Shown one piece after another: positions 25,956-34,739 of a stretch of 64,000 nt of DNA (its first letter is position 1; each line of letters starts with the position of its first letter). The DNA is from Paenibacillus lutimineralis. GTDB taxonomy: Bacteria > Bacillota > Bacilli > Paenibacillales > Paenibacillaceae. The notes beneath the pieces were generated by a model. The model did not search any database and had not been told where the DNA came from. It was given only the letters and a program-made list of their open reading frames with translations. The position numbers and the translations under genes were made by a program. The DNA is taken from NCBI RefSeq assembly GCF_003991425.1, contig NZ_CP034346.1, forward strand, positions 3,137,501 through 3,201,500, in the 5' to 3' direction.

Positions 25956-26348
25956 TTGGATCTTGGAAAAAATAACTTCACAATTTTGCAGGAATTTTTT
26001 AACAGTTGGTTGGAAATAGCAGAGGAGGGTAGTGAAAAAATTTATACACCATCATGGACTGAAATTGAGATTATGAAACAAAGATGTTTACCTAAGGTAG
26101 CATTTAAATTGGAATCAACAAATAGTGAATATAATTTAGTTGAGTATTACCATTTAAGTGAAGAAAGAAATCTTGATATCAAAAAACTATCCTGTCCAAA
26201 TCAGTCGGAGGAAAGCGTACAAAGAATTAAGAATATGAAAAGGTATTTACCTATAGACATAGCAATGTTAATTTATCAAAATCCAACACCAGAAAATAAA
26301 CTCCTAAAAGAATATGTCGAACGTTATGTTCGAAAATTGAATTTCTAA
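25956..26348 (+). CDS. Hypothetical protein
   Basis: 130 residues starting LDLGKNNFTILQEFF. Acidic, helix-rich, with no recognised family. A weakly supported start; upstream codons (25778-25955) read in another frame and may be its broken N terminus. A 38-base piece of a related gene occurs at 62166-62203, so at least one more copy existed here. Low GC compared with the PKS region. Confidence 0.4.
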   Translation: MDLGKNNFTILQEFFNSWLEIAEEGSEKIYTPSWTEIEIMKQRCLPKVAFKLESTNSEYNLVEYYHLSEERNLDIKKLSCPNQSEESVQRIKNMKRYLPIDIAMLIYQNPTPENKLLKEYVERYVRKLNF

Positions 26349-26402
26349 GATTGACCACTGAATTTCGAATCAGTAGTCTTTTAAATTAACAGTGAAGACG
26401 GA

Positions 26403-26580
26403 CGGTTAACGATATATGTTTTTGTCCTCCGACAGGTACTGTCGAGGGACAAAACATAGTCCCATAATAACCCGCGCCCAGCGCGGTTTTTCTTTTTTAA
26501 GGGACCAAGTTCTTGTCTTTTTCTCAGGACAAGAACTTGGTCCCATTGCCGAAAATGGACAAGAACTTGGTCTTATAACC
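26403..26580. mobile_element. IS21-like element ends, family A, head-to-head with hairpins
   Basis: A minus-oriented end (TGTC-led when read on the minus strand, ending at 26434) and a plus-oriented end (TGTCGAGGGACAAAACATAG from 26440) face away from each other across GGTAC. The plus end continues with a terminator hairpin CCGCGC-CCA-GCGCGG plus T-run, then a perfect 17-base inverted repeat GGGACCAAGTTCTTGTC (26501-26517) / its complement (26528-26544), and another GGACAAGAACTTGGTC. Multiple internal copies of the terminal motif are typical for IS21-family ends. No transposase gene remains. Confidence 0.5.
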
Positions 26581-26729
26581 GATTTGACTTGAGGCTCTTG
26601 AAAGGTGGGGAGTATTTTACGTTTACTTTCAGGCGTTGAAGGTGTGTTGGGTTTGACGCTTACCCAGACTGGGTATACGGCGGTTCAACCGTTTAAGTGC
26701 CATTGACGCAAGCGCTCGTGGTGGTGTAT

Positions 26730-26884
26730 TGTCTAGTGACACAAAAGTGGCTACTTTTAATAAAGCTGAGAAGCCTGATACTTCGGGCTTTTTTATTTTA
26801 ATGTGGCCAAAATTGTGTCATATAAAAATGCATAAAAGTGACCACATTGTAGGATTTTGACACAAAAGTGGCTACATTGTAAGG
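26730..26884. mobile_element. IS21-like element end, family B
   Basis: Starts TGTCTAGTGACACAAAAGTG, then a terminator hairpin (CCTGA-TAC-TTCGGG with T-run), an inverted copy (GTGGCCAAAATTGTGTCA), and two direct copies with GTGACCACATTGTAGG and GACACAAAAGTGGCTACATT. The order of parts is the same as in family A although the sequence differs. No coding sequence. A second, shorter copy is at 37188-37250. Confidence 0.5.
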
Positions 26885-27212
26885 AGAATATTGCGACATA
26901 AGTCCAGATAAATCTAACCATGAATAAATGTCGCTGCTAGTAGCAAAAGCAAGAGTTTAGTCCATCTAAGTTGGGCAACTGTATCACTTGACTTTGTATT
27001 GCGATTCTGCTTAAGCGACCGACAAAAAACGAGATCCATATGATTCATTTAGTGGATATCCTGCCAGGTGACTCCAACTGATACTGCGTCCCTTTTTTAT
27101 ATAATTGATGTGACACCGATGTTACAAAAATGTAATATCAATCTAAATAATGTTATATGATTCGATGGTAGAACCATCTAATTTTCTTTTACGATGTACT
27201 AAAAGAGAGTGG

Positions 27213-27839
27213 ATGGTGTTGAGTTTGAATATTTCAGAAGTTAATATATCATTATTTAGGTTTGTTAATGACTTAGGAAAAGAATATCCCTTTTTGAATC
27301 CCACATTTATTTTTATTGCTGAATATATGGTTTTTTTACTTGCACTGAGTGTTCTTTTTATTTGGTTTACAAGAGATACGGACAATAGAATAATGATTCT
27401 TTGTGCATCAATCGCTTTCATTTGTGCCTTTATAATAGGAAAGGTTTCAGGAGTATTTCACTCGAATTATCAACCTTTCGTTGAATTGACTGATGTTAAT
27501 AAACTGATACAAAAAGAAAAAGACAATTCTTTTCCAAGTGATCATACCATTTTATTCTTCTCATATTGTTTTTCATTCTGGCTCTTTAAGAGAGGCTGGT
27601 CAATTTTATGGGTATTGTTAGCTGTTCTTGTGGGAGTCTCCCGTATATGGGTTGGGGTTCATTATCCTTTAGATGTTTTAACAGGAATATTAATTAGCCT
27701 AGCTACTGCAACTTTAATATATTTTATATTCCCAAAACTGAGTGTTACTCAAACCACCATAAAAATTTATGAGAAATATGAAAACAATCTTCTTCTTCGG
27801 TTCAAAAAAACAATGGGAAACAAGTCAAAAAACTCTTAA
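27213..27839 (+). CDS. bcrC: Undecaprenyl-diphosphatase, BcrC-type (PAP2)
   Basis: About 208-residue membrane phosphatase that recycles undecaprenyl pyrophosphate for cell-wall synthesis and gives bacitracin resistance. Five to six hydrophobic segments. The PAP2 motifs are FHSNYQPFVEL (the BcrC variant of motif 1), NSFPSDHTILFF (motif 2 with Ser/His) and GVSRIWVGVHYPLDVL (motif 3 with Arg/His/Asp). Start choice is between ATG 27213 and a nearby TTG; AAGAGAGTGG lies just upstream. Active site faces outside. In Bacillus it is driven by ECF sigma factors; no such promoter could be established here. Confidence 0.9.
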   Translation: MVLSLNISEVNISLFRFVNDLGKEYPFLNPTFIFIAEYMVFLLALSVLFIWFTRDTDNRIMILCASIAFICAFIIGKVSGVFHSNYQPFVELTDVNKLIQKEKDNSFPSDHTILFFSYCFSFWLFKRGWSILWVLLAVLVGVSRIWVGVHYPLDVLTGILISLATATLIYFIFPKLSVTQTTIKIYEKYENNLLLRFKKTMGNKSKNS

Positions 27840-27979
27840 AATTATTCAATAATTAATTAGCGCAATTACGGAAATGGTCATTTAATAAATAGGCTTTATC
27901 ATAAGGGAATATGTCCAATCTGTGTTACAAAAAATTGAATAGGATGGTGTGTACTCTAAATGCAAGGAGGTATGTACAC

Positions 27980-28099
27980 ATGGGTGAAGTATTTGGCGGT
28001 GTAGGCGGTAGCTGTGGCGGTGGATTATTTACATCAACTGCAGCGATTTTAGTTCTGTTCATTTTGCTTGTTATCATTACTCGAGCCTTTGTTTTTTAA
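27980..28099 (+). CDS. YjcZ family sporulation protein
   Basis: 39-residue protein, glycine-rich at the start (MGEVFGGVGGSCGGG) and with one hydrophobic helix (AAILVLFILLVIITRAFVF) at the end. This is the YjcZ pattern of tiny sporulation-associated membrane proteins. ATG 27980 has a perfect AAGGAGG at nine bases. A spurious longer frame starts at 27911. Function unknown. Confidence 0.85.
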   Translation: MGEVFGGVGGSCGGGLFTSTAAILVLFILLVIITRAFVF

Positions 28100-28306
28100 T
28101 TGATTACTCTAATATCAGTTCAACTTTTCATTAGTTGGGGTGATATGTAATTCGTCATCTGCCCATGCCGTCGTGCAATCCGAAAGAATCGGTATAAGAG
28201 AAGCCCACTTGCCTTAGGGACTGGAAACGTGAAACAAATCAAAACACCTTCAAGAGAATCGAACCATGTCGTAAGATATGGAGATAACCTTGGAGGTGTT
28301 TTTGCG

Positions 28307-28495
28307 TTGGCAACTAAAGGGAGTTATCCCAAAGAAATATAGATGAAAGCCATAGAAATGAGACTGGCAGGAGTTCTGATCAGAGAAGTTATGGAACAGC
28401 TGGGAATACGGAATAAGACACAGCTAAAGACATGGATGAGATGGTATCGGAAGGGCGAAGTACATCGTTTGGAGCAGCCCGTGGGTAAACAATAA
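28307..28495 (+). pseudogene. IS3-family transposase orfA remnant
   Basis: TTG 28307 with GGAGGT upstream opens MATKGSYPKEI, interrupted by TAG at 28340-28342. The frame continues MKAIEMRLAGVLIREVMEQL and TQLKTWMRWYRKGEV, the helix-turn-helix of IS3/IS150-type orfA, and ends early after EQPVGKQ. No orfB follows. Both a nonsense codon and a 3' truncation make it dead. An inverted ACACCTTCAAG/CTTGGAGGTGT pair lies upstream (28245-28299). Confidence 0.75.
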
Positions 28496-28692
28496 ACTAT
28501 GGAGTTGATATTTACTCTTGGTATTGGGTCGACAACATAATGGGGAAAAGCACAGGTGAGTGAAGCAATTTTTGCCTAATGGAAACACTTTAAATTAGGT
28601 TCTACTTCATTGAAATATTGCAAAAAGGTTTCTGTAGACCCACACGATATTCGTTTGCTAATGTTTATTTTACACGAATAAAAAAGGTTGTG

Positions 28693-29583
28693 ATGTGCTT
28701 GAATAGTTCAAAGACTGCTTTCTTATCTGTACTCAGCAACACATTTGTCGTTTTGCTAAAACTTGCTATAGGAATAGTAACGGGGTCTGTAGCCGTTATT
28801 TCGGAAGCAATCCACTCCACCTTGGATTTAGTTGGTTCGTTAATAGCCTTCTTCTCGGTCCGATTATCTAGTCGTTCTGCGGACAAAAACCATCCATATG
28901 GCCATGGCAAAGTGGAAAATATTTCAGGAACGATTGAAACCATACTTATCTTTGTTGCCGGAATCTGGATTATTTATGAGTGTGTCCATAAAATATTGAA
29001 TCCAACTACCATCAAACTTCCCTTTCTGGGTATCATCGTTATGCTTGTTGGAGCAGGGGTCAATTTTATTGTTTCTCGGAAGGTTAAAAAGGCGGCGGAT
29101 GAATTTCATTCTGTTGCAATGAAATCTAATGCCCTGCATTTGCTTACTGATGTTTTCACATCTTTGGGTGTTGCGGTCAGTTTATTATTGGTCACCCTTA
29201 CCGGATGGACGATACTGGACCCTATTATTGGGATCGTCTTGGCCCTTTATATCATGAGAGAAGCCTATAAGCTTATGAAAGAATCATTTCCTCCTCTGAT
29301 TGACGCACGATTGACAGAAGAAGAGGAGAGCGAAATTCTACGGGTAATTGAACTATTCAAAGAGAGATATATTGAATTTCATGATTTTCGCACCCGGAGA
29401 TCTGGTCCAGAAGAATATGTGGACTTCCACCTTGTGACTCCATCCACGATGGATGTTCTTACTGCGCATCAACTATGCGACGAAATTGAACAAGCCATTA
29501 AGGCAGTATTTGAACATTCCCAGGTATTGATTCACGTTGAACCGGATCACGAGCGGCTGGCAAATCAACCTCTGTCATCATAA
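28693..29583 (+). CDS. Cation diffusion facilitator family transporter
   Basis: About 296 residues, membrane metal/proton antiporter (Zn, Fe, Mn or Co export). Six transmembrane helices. The two metal-site helices show AIHSTLDL (HxxxD) in TM2 and HLLTDVFTSLGV (HxxxD) in TM5. RSADKNHPYGHGKVE is the family loop. The C-terminal cytoplasmic domain has HDFRTRRSG and VDFHLVTP metal-binding strands. HxxxD in both helices favours Zn2+/Cd2+-type specificity. ATG 28693 is a plausible start (AAGGTTGTG before it); the frame also opens at 28618. Confidence 0.9.
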   Translation: MCLNSSKTAFLSVLSNTFVVLLKLAIGIVTGSVAVISEAIHSTLDLVGSLIAFFSVRLSSRSADKNHPYGHGKVENISGTIETILIFVAGIWIIYECVHKILNPTTIKLPFLGIIVMLVGAGVNFIVSRKVKKAADEFHSVAMKSNALHLLTDVFTSLGVAVSLLLVTLTGWTILDPIIGIVLALYIMREAYKLMKESFPPLIDARLTEEEESEILRVIELFKERYIEFHDFRTRRSGPEEYVDFHLVTPSTMDVLTAHQLCDEIEQAIKAVFEHSQVLIHVEPDHERLANQPLSS

Positions 29584-29708
29584 AAAAGAGTTGAAGATAT
29601 GTTTAAAAACTTATTCATAAAAAATAAAGCATCCCATTGAGGAAACCAAACGGGAACATGGTCACGGCAAAGAGTATTAAAGCAGTACCCAGGGGAGGAA
29701 GATGGGGA

Positions 29709-30491
29709 TTATGGCTCAATTATTTGTTTGCCCACATTCACCTCGTCTACCTTCCATTGGTTATCAACAAATTTATAGAATACATAACGATCAACGAGCT
29801 CGAGATTGATAGGACCACTTTCAAAGTAAGCAGATTGGTGCATTCTCGCCGCTGTGGTGCTGTCGTAGGTAATATCGGCCTTTTTTGTTAGTATAGCGTT
29901 ATTTTTAATACCATTACTATGAATAATCTTGTTTATAAATGAGTCCGTGAAATAAGGTCTGAAATATGTTCGAATTTGCGAATAGCTCGAGGGATCGGTG
30001 GCTTCATTTATCTTTGTATTAAGCACGTTTGTTCTCTCCTGACTCATTCTAGGCTTGGGCGACTCTGTATGGATAAAGATCTGTTGCTGTCCGATCGTAA
30101 TGGTTGCTTTTCGTTCTTGTTCGGACCACAGCGCTGTTCCGCCAAAGACTTCAGCAAAAATACGTGCTGGTACATAAGTTGTTCCATTATCAATTTTTGC
30201 TGGTAAATCAAGCTTGAAAGCAGCGTTATTTAATAAAGCAGTCCGAGAATTAACACGCAGCAATAGCTCTTGTTTGCCACGAATAATCGTAATGCTTTTT
30301 TTTGCCTGGTTCCAGATCACTTCTGAATTGAATCTCTCTGAAACAGCACGTAATGGAATCAGCACTCGTCCATTTTCAAGTTTTCCATTGTCAACCGTAT
30401 TCGAAAAATTATTGGCGAAGCTTATCGTTGGATTACCGATTAGTAAGGTACACACTAAAGAAAGTGTTAGTGCGATTATTGTTTTTTTCAT
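29709..30491 (-). CDS. Secreted stalk-domain (copper amine oxidase N-terminal-like) protein
   Basis: 260 residues. A signal peptide is visible (MKKTIIALTLSLVCTLLIG ending ISFANN). It is followed by a stalk domain of the copper-amine-oxidase N-terminal type: GRVLIPLRAVSERFNSEVIW and GTTYVPARIFAEVFGG are its two repeats. The C-terminal 110 residues (TYFRPYFTDSFINKII and following) resemble an NTF2-like/DUF fold. Common secreted proteins in Paenibacillus, thought to bind the cell wall; catalytic function is not implied by the name. Single gene. Confidence 0.85.
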   Translation of the reverse strand: MKKTIIALTLSLVCTLLIGNPTISFANNFSNTVDNGKLENGRVLIPLRAVSERFNSEVIWNQAKKSITIIRGKQELLLRVNSRTALLNNAAFKLDLPAKIDNGTTYVPARIFAEVFGGTALWSEQERKATITIGQQQIFIHTESPKPRMSQERTNVLNTKINEATDPSSYSQIRTYFRPYFTDSFINKIIHSNGIKNNAILTKKADITYDSTTAARMHQSAYFESGPINLELVDRYVFYKFVDNQWKVDEVNVGKQIIEP

Positions 30492-30984
30492 AGATGTTTC
30501 CTTCCATGGTTCTATTAAATTCTTGACCCTAGCTCAATTCTTGTCGTCGGAAATTCTTCGCGATACGCTCCTCTTCAGTTAGATAAACGCAATCTTTATG
30601 GATAATGTTGCAGAATATAATATAGAACTATACCAACTTTGTAATATACGAATCAGGAGAAAACGTATGGGATACAAGACTCCACCATGTTACTCCAGTT
30701 ATGCCAGTAATGTATAGTGCCAGTTCATGATAAAACTTGACATGAAATGGTTATTATTCAATAATATATACATCCATTTACTGTAATATATCTTTCGTTT
30801 CTGTCTGGCCCATACATCAAATTCACTTGGCTTCATGACACTCCGCTAATACTCCATTGTGACGAAACTCTATTATACCTATCTATATAGATTCCTCCAT
30901 ATTGAGACATGATTCCATTCCCCTCCATGCTTTCCCCCTAGGTGTACTTACTTGGTTTTGATCCCAACATAGTTGCGCGCTATG
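30492..30984. other. Intergenic region, no gene seen
   Basis: AT-rich. It contains the promoter side of the stalk protein gene and, at the right end, the lost 5' part of the LPMO pseudogene. No reading frame or strong hairpin was found. Confidence 0.5.
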
Positions 30985-32241
30985 AATGTCCACGAAGATT
31001 TCCAACCGCTTGTTTACGCTTCTCACGGCCAGCCGCGCGATCCAGTGTAAAAACAGATTGAATACCAACTGCGGCCCGATCATCTATGAGCCTCAGAGCC
31101 TGGAGGGGCCGAAAGGTTTTCCTGCTGCCGGACCCCCTGACGGCAAAATCGCCAGCGCCGGCCTTGCCAGCTTCGCTCCGCTTGACCAGCAATCAGCTAC
31201 GCGCTGGAACAAGGTGAACATGACGAGCGGCACCAACAACTTTACTTGGATTTTTACCGCTCGTCATGCCACGACAAGCTACCGTTATTTCATCACCAAG
31301 CCGGATTGAATCCCAATGCACCGTTGACCCGCGACCAGTTTGATCTGACTCCGTTCTGCACGATTAACGGAAATGGCCAGCAGCCGCCGGCCACGTTAAC
31401 CCAAACCTGCAACGTGCCGCAAAGAGAGGGTTACCATGTCATCCTCGGCGTGTGGGATATCGCGGATACCCAAAATGCCTGGTACATCGTTATCGATGCC
31501 CAATTCGGTCCTGACGACAGCATTGCGCCTACGGCGCCGACTAATTTGGCCGTCAGCAACGTTGGCACAACGACGGCCACGCTGACTTGGGGGGCCTCGA
31601 CGGACAACAATGCCGTCACGGGTTATGAGGTGTACAACGGAGTCAATGTCATCGCCACTATACCTGCCAATCAGACGAGCGCCAATCTCACCAATCTATT
31701 GGCAGGCACGACCTATAACCTAGCTGTGAAGGCGTTCGACGCTTCCGGCAATCGGTCGCCGTTCAGCAATAGTGTCCAGTTTACGACCACGCAGCTTCCG
31801 GTTGACGTGACGCCGCCGACCAATCCGACCGGCCTGCATGTGATGGGCACCCCAACGTCGACGTCAGTCACGTTGATGTGGAATGCATCCACAGATGCTT
31901 CCGGCATCGCTGGTTACCGGATTTACAACGGCAACACGGTGATCGCTACCGTCACTGGAACGGCAACCGAGAAGGTCGTTACCGGTTTGTCGCCGAACTC
32001 GCAATATACGTTTACAGTCCGCGCTTACGACCCGTCAAACAACGAATCTGGTGACAGCAATGCCGTGACAGTGTCAACGCCTAACGGTCCGAGTGCAACG
32101 CCATGGGAGCCAAATACCGCTTATGAGGTCAATGCGCTCGTATCCTATAACGGCAAGGTGTACAAATGCATCCAGGCCCATACCTCCTTGCCGGGTGGGG
32201 AGCCGAGCAACGTGCCCGCGCTCTGGCAGCTAGAACCGTAA
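30985..32241 (+). pseudogene. AA10 lytic polysaccharide monooxygenase with two FnIII and a CBM5/12 domain, broken
   Basis: Secreted chitin-active copper enzyme of family AA10. Domain order: AA10 ([34 protein letters not shown], then [39 protein letters not shown]), two fibronectin type III domains (about 31530-31790 and 31810-32075), and a CBM5/12 chitin-binding module with [20 protein letters not shown] at the end. The N-terminal His follows from YASHG, but the frame is lost between there and SRAIQ with a few codons missing; a second single-base shift occurs near 31306 (KPD-stop, continued as NPNAPL one frame over). The signal peptide is not in frame. GC is much higher than in flanking DNA. 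Confidence 0.85.
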
Positions 32242-32263
32242 ACACAGGCTTTAGAAGAGCAGG

Positions 32264-32300
32264 AAGCCCGCCGCTTGCAAAGAGCGGCGGGCTTATTTTT
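32264..32300 (+). terminator. Rho-independent terminator
   Basis: AAGCCCGCCGCT pairs with AGCGGCGGGCTT, then ATTTTT. Closes the LPMO gene. The stretch 32301-32627 that follows shows no gene. Confidence 0.9.
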
Positions 32301-32627
32301 CATGGTCGATTCGATCGAATGGATTCCATGCAATGACTCTACCATGCTAATACTACCAGTGTGAAATATACAGGTTAGAAGGGGGGGATAGCAAACCGAA
32401 CCCGGACGAGTATTGCACCGTAGATTGACATCTTGACAGTTTAGATATAATGAAATTAATCGGAATTTCAAGCGGATATAAAAACCTACCCCAATCATCC
32501 CTGCCGTGAATCACTGTCATACAGCTTTTTTAAATTGTTTTGCCAAAAAAATCGGTCAGCTTATAATTTTCGGTTGGTCTTAATGATAACTAACCGTACT
32601 AGAGAATGTGAAGATTGAAACCGTATT

Positions 32628-32813
32628 GTGCTAGAGAATAAATTTTTTGTGGATGATTTTATCATAATAACAGGTGGGCCTGGTGCCGGTAAAACAACTC
32701 TGCTCTATGAAATACAAAAAAATGGCTATAGCTTCATTCCGGAAGTCGCAAGGGAAATTATACAAACACAGGTTTCTTCTATATTGGTTCCGTTGATGAG
32801 ATGCTTATTCTAG
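32628..32813 (+). pseudogene. AAA-family ATPase/kinase, 5' remnant
   Basis: GTG 32628 opens FIIITGGPGAGKTTLLYEIQ followed by IPEVAREIIQTQ, the P-loop and downstream helix of small AAA_28-type nucleotide kinases. The homology ends after about 50 codons in a frame change, and a dispersed CTAACGGGCAGG element sits where the rest of the gene should be. Confidence 0.65.
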
Positions 32814-32823
32814 CCGGACAGAT

Positions 32824-32847
32824 TACGCTAACGGGCAGGATAGCGTA
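32824..32847. repeat. Dispersed element tail (TACGCTA...TAGCGTA)
   Basis: TACGCTA-ACGGGCAGGA-TAGCGTA is a perfect inverted repeat around the family's ACGGGCAGGA core. It marks the broken end of the AAA gene. Confidence 0.55.
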
Positions 32848-32951
32848 ATACTTTGGTTGTAGTTATAATGTTTTATACGGGCATAAATGGCTCCAATTCA
32901 TTAGGAGTTATCTATGACCTGTGTCGAAATATTCGAAAAGGGGCAAGTTAT

Positions 32952-33332
32952 GTGCAAAAGACTGAAAAGATTTACAACACTGCAGTAGAGGCAACTCTAG
33001 AGGTGATTGGTGGTAAATGGAAACCTGTTATTCTCTTTCATCTGACATTTGGTAAGAAACGTAATAATGAATTTAGGTGCTTGATCCCCGCAATTACTCA
33101 AAAGGTGTTAACGCAGCACCTTCGGGAACTTGAAGAGGAGGGCGTTATCTTACGTACTTCCTATAATCAGGTACCACCGAGAGTTGAGTATGAATTGACA
33201 GACTACGGCTGGAGTCTAAAGGAACTCCTACATCTGATGTGCCGTTGGGGGGATTCGCATATAGAGAGAAAGTACGAGGGAAAGGCTACCGTTCTGGTTA
33301 ATCCAATGCATACAGACGTAAATAACAGTTAA
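32952..33332 (+). CDS. HxlR family transcriptional regulator
   Basis: 126 residues. Winged-helix pattern of HxlR/YodB proteins: YNTAVEATLEVIGGKWKPVILFHL, then QKVLTQHLRELEEEGVI and PRVEYELTDYGWSL. GTG 32952 has AAAGGGG at eight bases; longer frames upstream are unsupported. The only early cysteine of redox-sensing YodB-type members (around position 6) is missing, so thiol sensing is doubtful. It is convergent with the SDR-type gene downstream, whose promoter carries an HxlR-shaped site (34468-34487). Confidence 0.85.
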   Translation: MQKTEKIYNTAVEATLEVIGGKWKPVILFHLTFGKKRNNEFRCLIPAITQKVLTQHLRELEEEGVILRTSYNQVPPRVEYELTDYGWSLKELLHLMCRWGDSHIERKYEGKATVLVNPMHTDVNNS

Positions 33333-33365
33333 GAAACCGACCCAATATATACGGTCGGCTTTCTT
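33331..33365. terminator. Bidirectional terminator between convergent genes
   Basis: GAAACCGACC pairs with GGTCGGCTTTC; T-rich on both sides. It serves HxlR (+) and the reductase (-). Confidence 0.7.
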
Positions 33366-33380
33366 ATTTTATACGATAGT

Positions 33381-34451
33381 TTACGGGATAACTTTACGTT
33401 TGCGGAAGTCGTCGAAGATGTTCATAAACATTGCTTCGGTATCGACGAATTCGTGAAAGCCTAAACGACGAGCCTTCGTTCCGTCGGCAAAAAAATCGTA
33501 ATCCCATGCAAACACGAAATCGCCGAATTGCCAAGAGGATACATCTTTATAGGTATTCCGAGCAAGCCCATGCTTCTCAACCATTTTGATCCAAAGCTTC
33601 TCCTTGTCCGCCATAACAACGTCCAGAGACATCTGCAACGGAGGCGCAGTTTCCATGCCAAAGTATTGAGCGATCTTCGGCCATAACTCACTCCAACGAA
33701 ACAGATCCCCGTTCGTAATGTTGAATGCCTGATTCGTACAGCGCTCGTCGGTCGCCGCCCACACTGTTGCCTTTGCGAGAAGCCCAGCGTCTGTCATCTC
33801 CAATAGGCTGTTGTAAGCTCCCGGCTTACCTGGAAACCGCAAAGGGATTCCAAGTTCCTTCGAAATTGAAGCATAAATCGCTATGACCATTGCGAGGTTC
33901 ATCGGATTTCCAAGCGAGAAGCCGCAGACTACAGAAGGACGGAGTGCCGACCAAGTCCAAGCCTTACCTTTTTGCCGCTGTTCTAAGAAATCTTGCTGAT
34001 CAATATTGAACTCAGGAGGCATGTGGTTGGCGTCTGTCTCACGAGCAGGAGTTTTGAACGGGCCGAGATGTGCACCGTATACCTTGTATCCCTGCATCAG
34101 ACTGACATGTTTTAAGCCCGGCGCGATTGGTTCGATCACTTCTATGATGTTCACTAACATGGCGAGATTCGGTGGAACAAGTTCAGCCCAAGTTGGACGG
34201 TCTTGGTAAGCAGCATAAAAAATGTGTGTTACCTCAGTTAAATCACTTAACTTCTCGTGAAGATTGTCTATATTGAGTAGATCCGCAGCCACATATCGAA
34301 CATGATTGCTAGATTCCCCACCGCGACGCGATACGCCGATTACGTCCCAATCAGGGAGAGTGATGAGGTGATCGATGAGGTTGCGACCTATAACACCATT
34401 TGCACCTACGACCAAGGCGACTTTACGTGTTGTTGTAGATTCATTATTCAT
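33381..34451 (-). CDS. SDR/NAD-dependent epimerase-like reductase (PRISE-type)
   Basis: 356 residues, extended short-chain dehydrogenase. NAD(P)-binding VALVVGANGVIGRNLIDHL is at the N terminus; the second signature GVSRRGG follows. The catalytic Tyr region is MQGYKVYGAHLGP, and WSALRPSVVCGFSLGNPMN is shared with progesterone-5-beta-reductase/iridoid-synthase-like (PRISE) reductases. Those reduce enones with NADPH; bacterial homologues are uncharacterised. ATG 34451 has AGGAGAT upstream. The promoter side contains a TTGTAC-N8-GTACAA palindrome. Confidence 0.85.
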   Translation of the reverse strand: MNNESTTTRKVALVVGANGVIGRNLIDHLITLPDWDVIGVSRRGGESSNHVRYVAADLLNIDNLHEKLSDLTEVTHIFYAAYQDRPTWAELVPPNLAMLVNIIEVIEPIAPGLKHVSLMQGYKVYGAHLGPFKTPARETDANHMPPEFNIDQQDFLEQRQKGKAWTWSALRPSVVCGFSLGNPMNLAMVIAIYASISKELGIPLRFPGKPGAYNSLLEMTDAGLLAKATVWAATDERCTNQAFNITNGDLFRWSELWPKIAQYFGMETAPPLQMSLDVVMADKEKLWIKMVEKHGLARNTYKDVSSWQFGDFVFAWDYDFFADGTKARRLGFHEFVDTEAMFMNIFDDFRKRKVIP

Positions 34452-34467
34452 ATTGTTGCATCTCCTT

Positions 34468-34487
34468 TTGTACTATTCTTTGTACAA
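34468..34487 (-). promoter_or_regulatory. HxlR-shaped operator
   Basis: TTGTAC (34468-34473) and GTACAA (34482-34487) form a perfect dyad with an 8-base spacer, just upstream of the reductase ribosome-binding site. The GTAC-N8-GTAC form is that of HxlR/YodB-family sites, and an HxlR gene lies at the other end of the reductase gene. Confidence 0.55.
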
Positions 34488-34739
34488 CTGTATTTTGCAT
34501 CAACTACCCATACATAGGAAGTACGCACTTTAAAGTAACATAAGCACATTAAAGTAATCGAGGGATATTCAGACGAAAAGAAGTGAGTCAACTTTCTCGT
34601 TGCTTTCTTAATCATCATTTTTATGATACGGATCAGCGCGTTAGCAGTAATGGCAAGTTTTTCTCACTGATATTTCTTTATGATTTTCGTTAATATATAG
34701 TATTGGATAAAGTAGATTTGATAAGGAGTCAGTTGTGAA

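Noticed and set aside
28245..28299. Inverted ACACCTTCAAG/CTTGGAGGTGT as intact IS ends
   Set aside because: Both lie upstream of the orfA remnant within 60 bases and no second end or orfB is present, so an intact element cannot be claimed.
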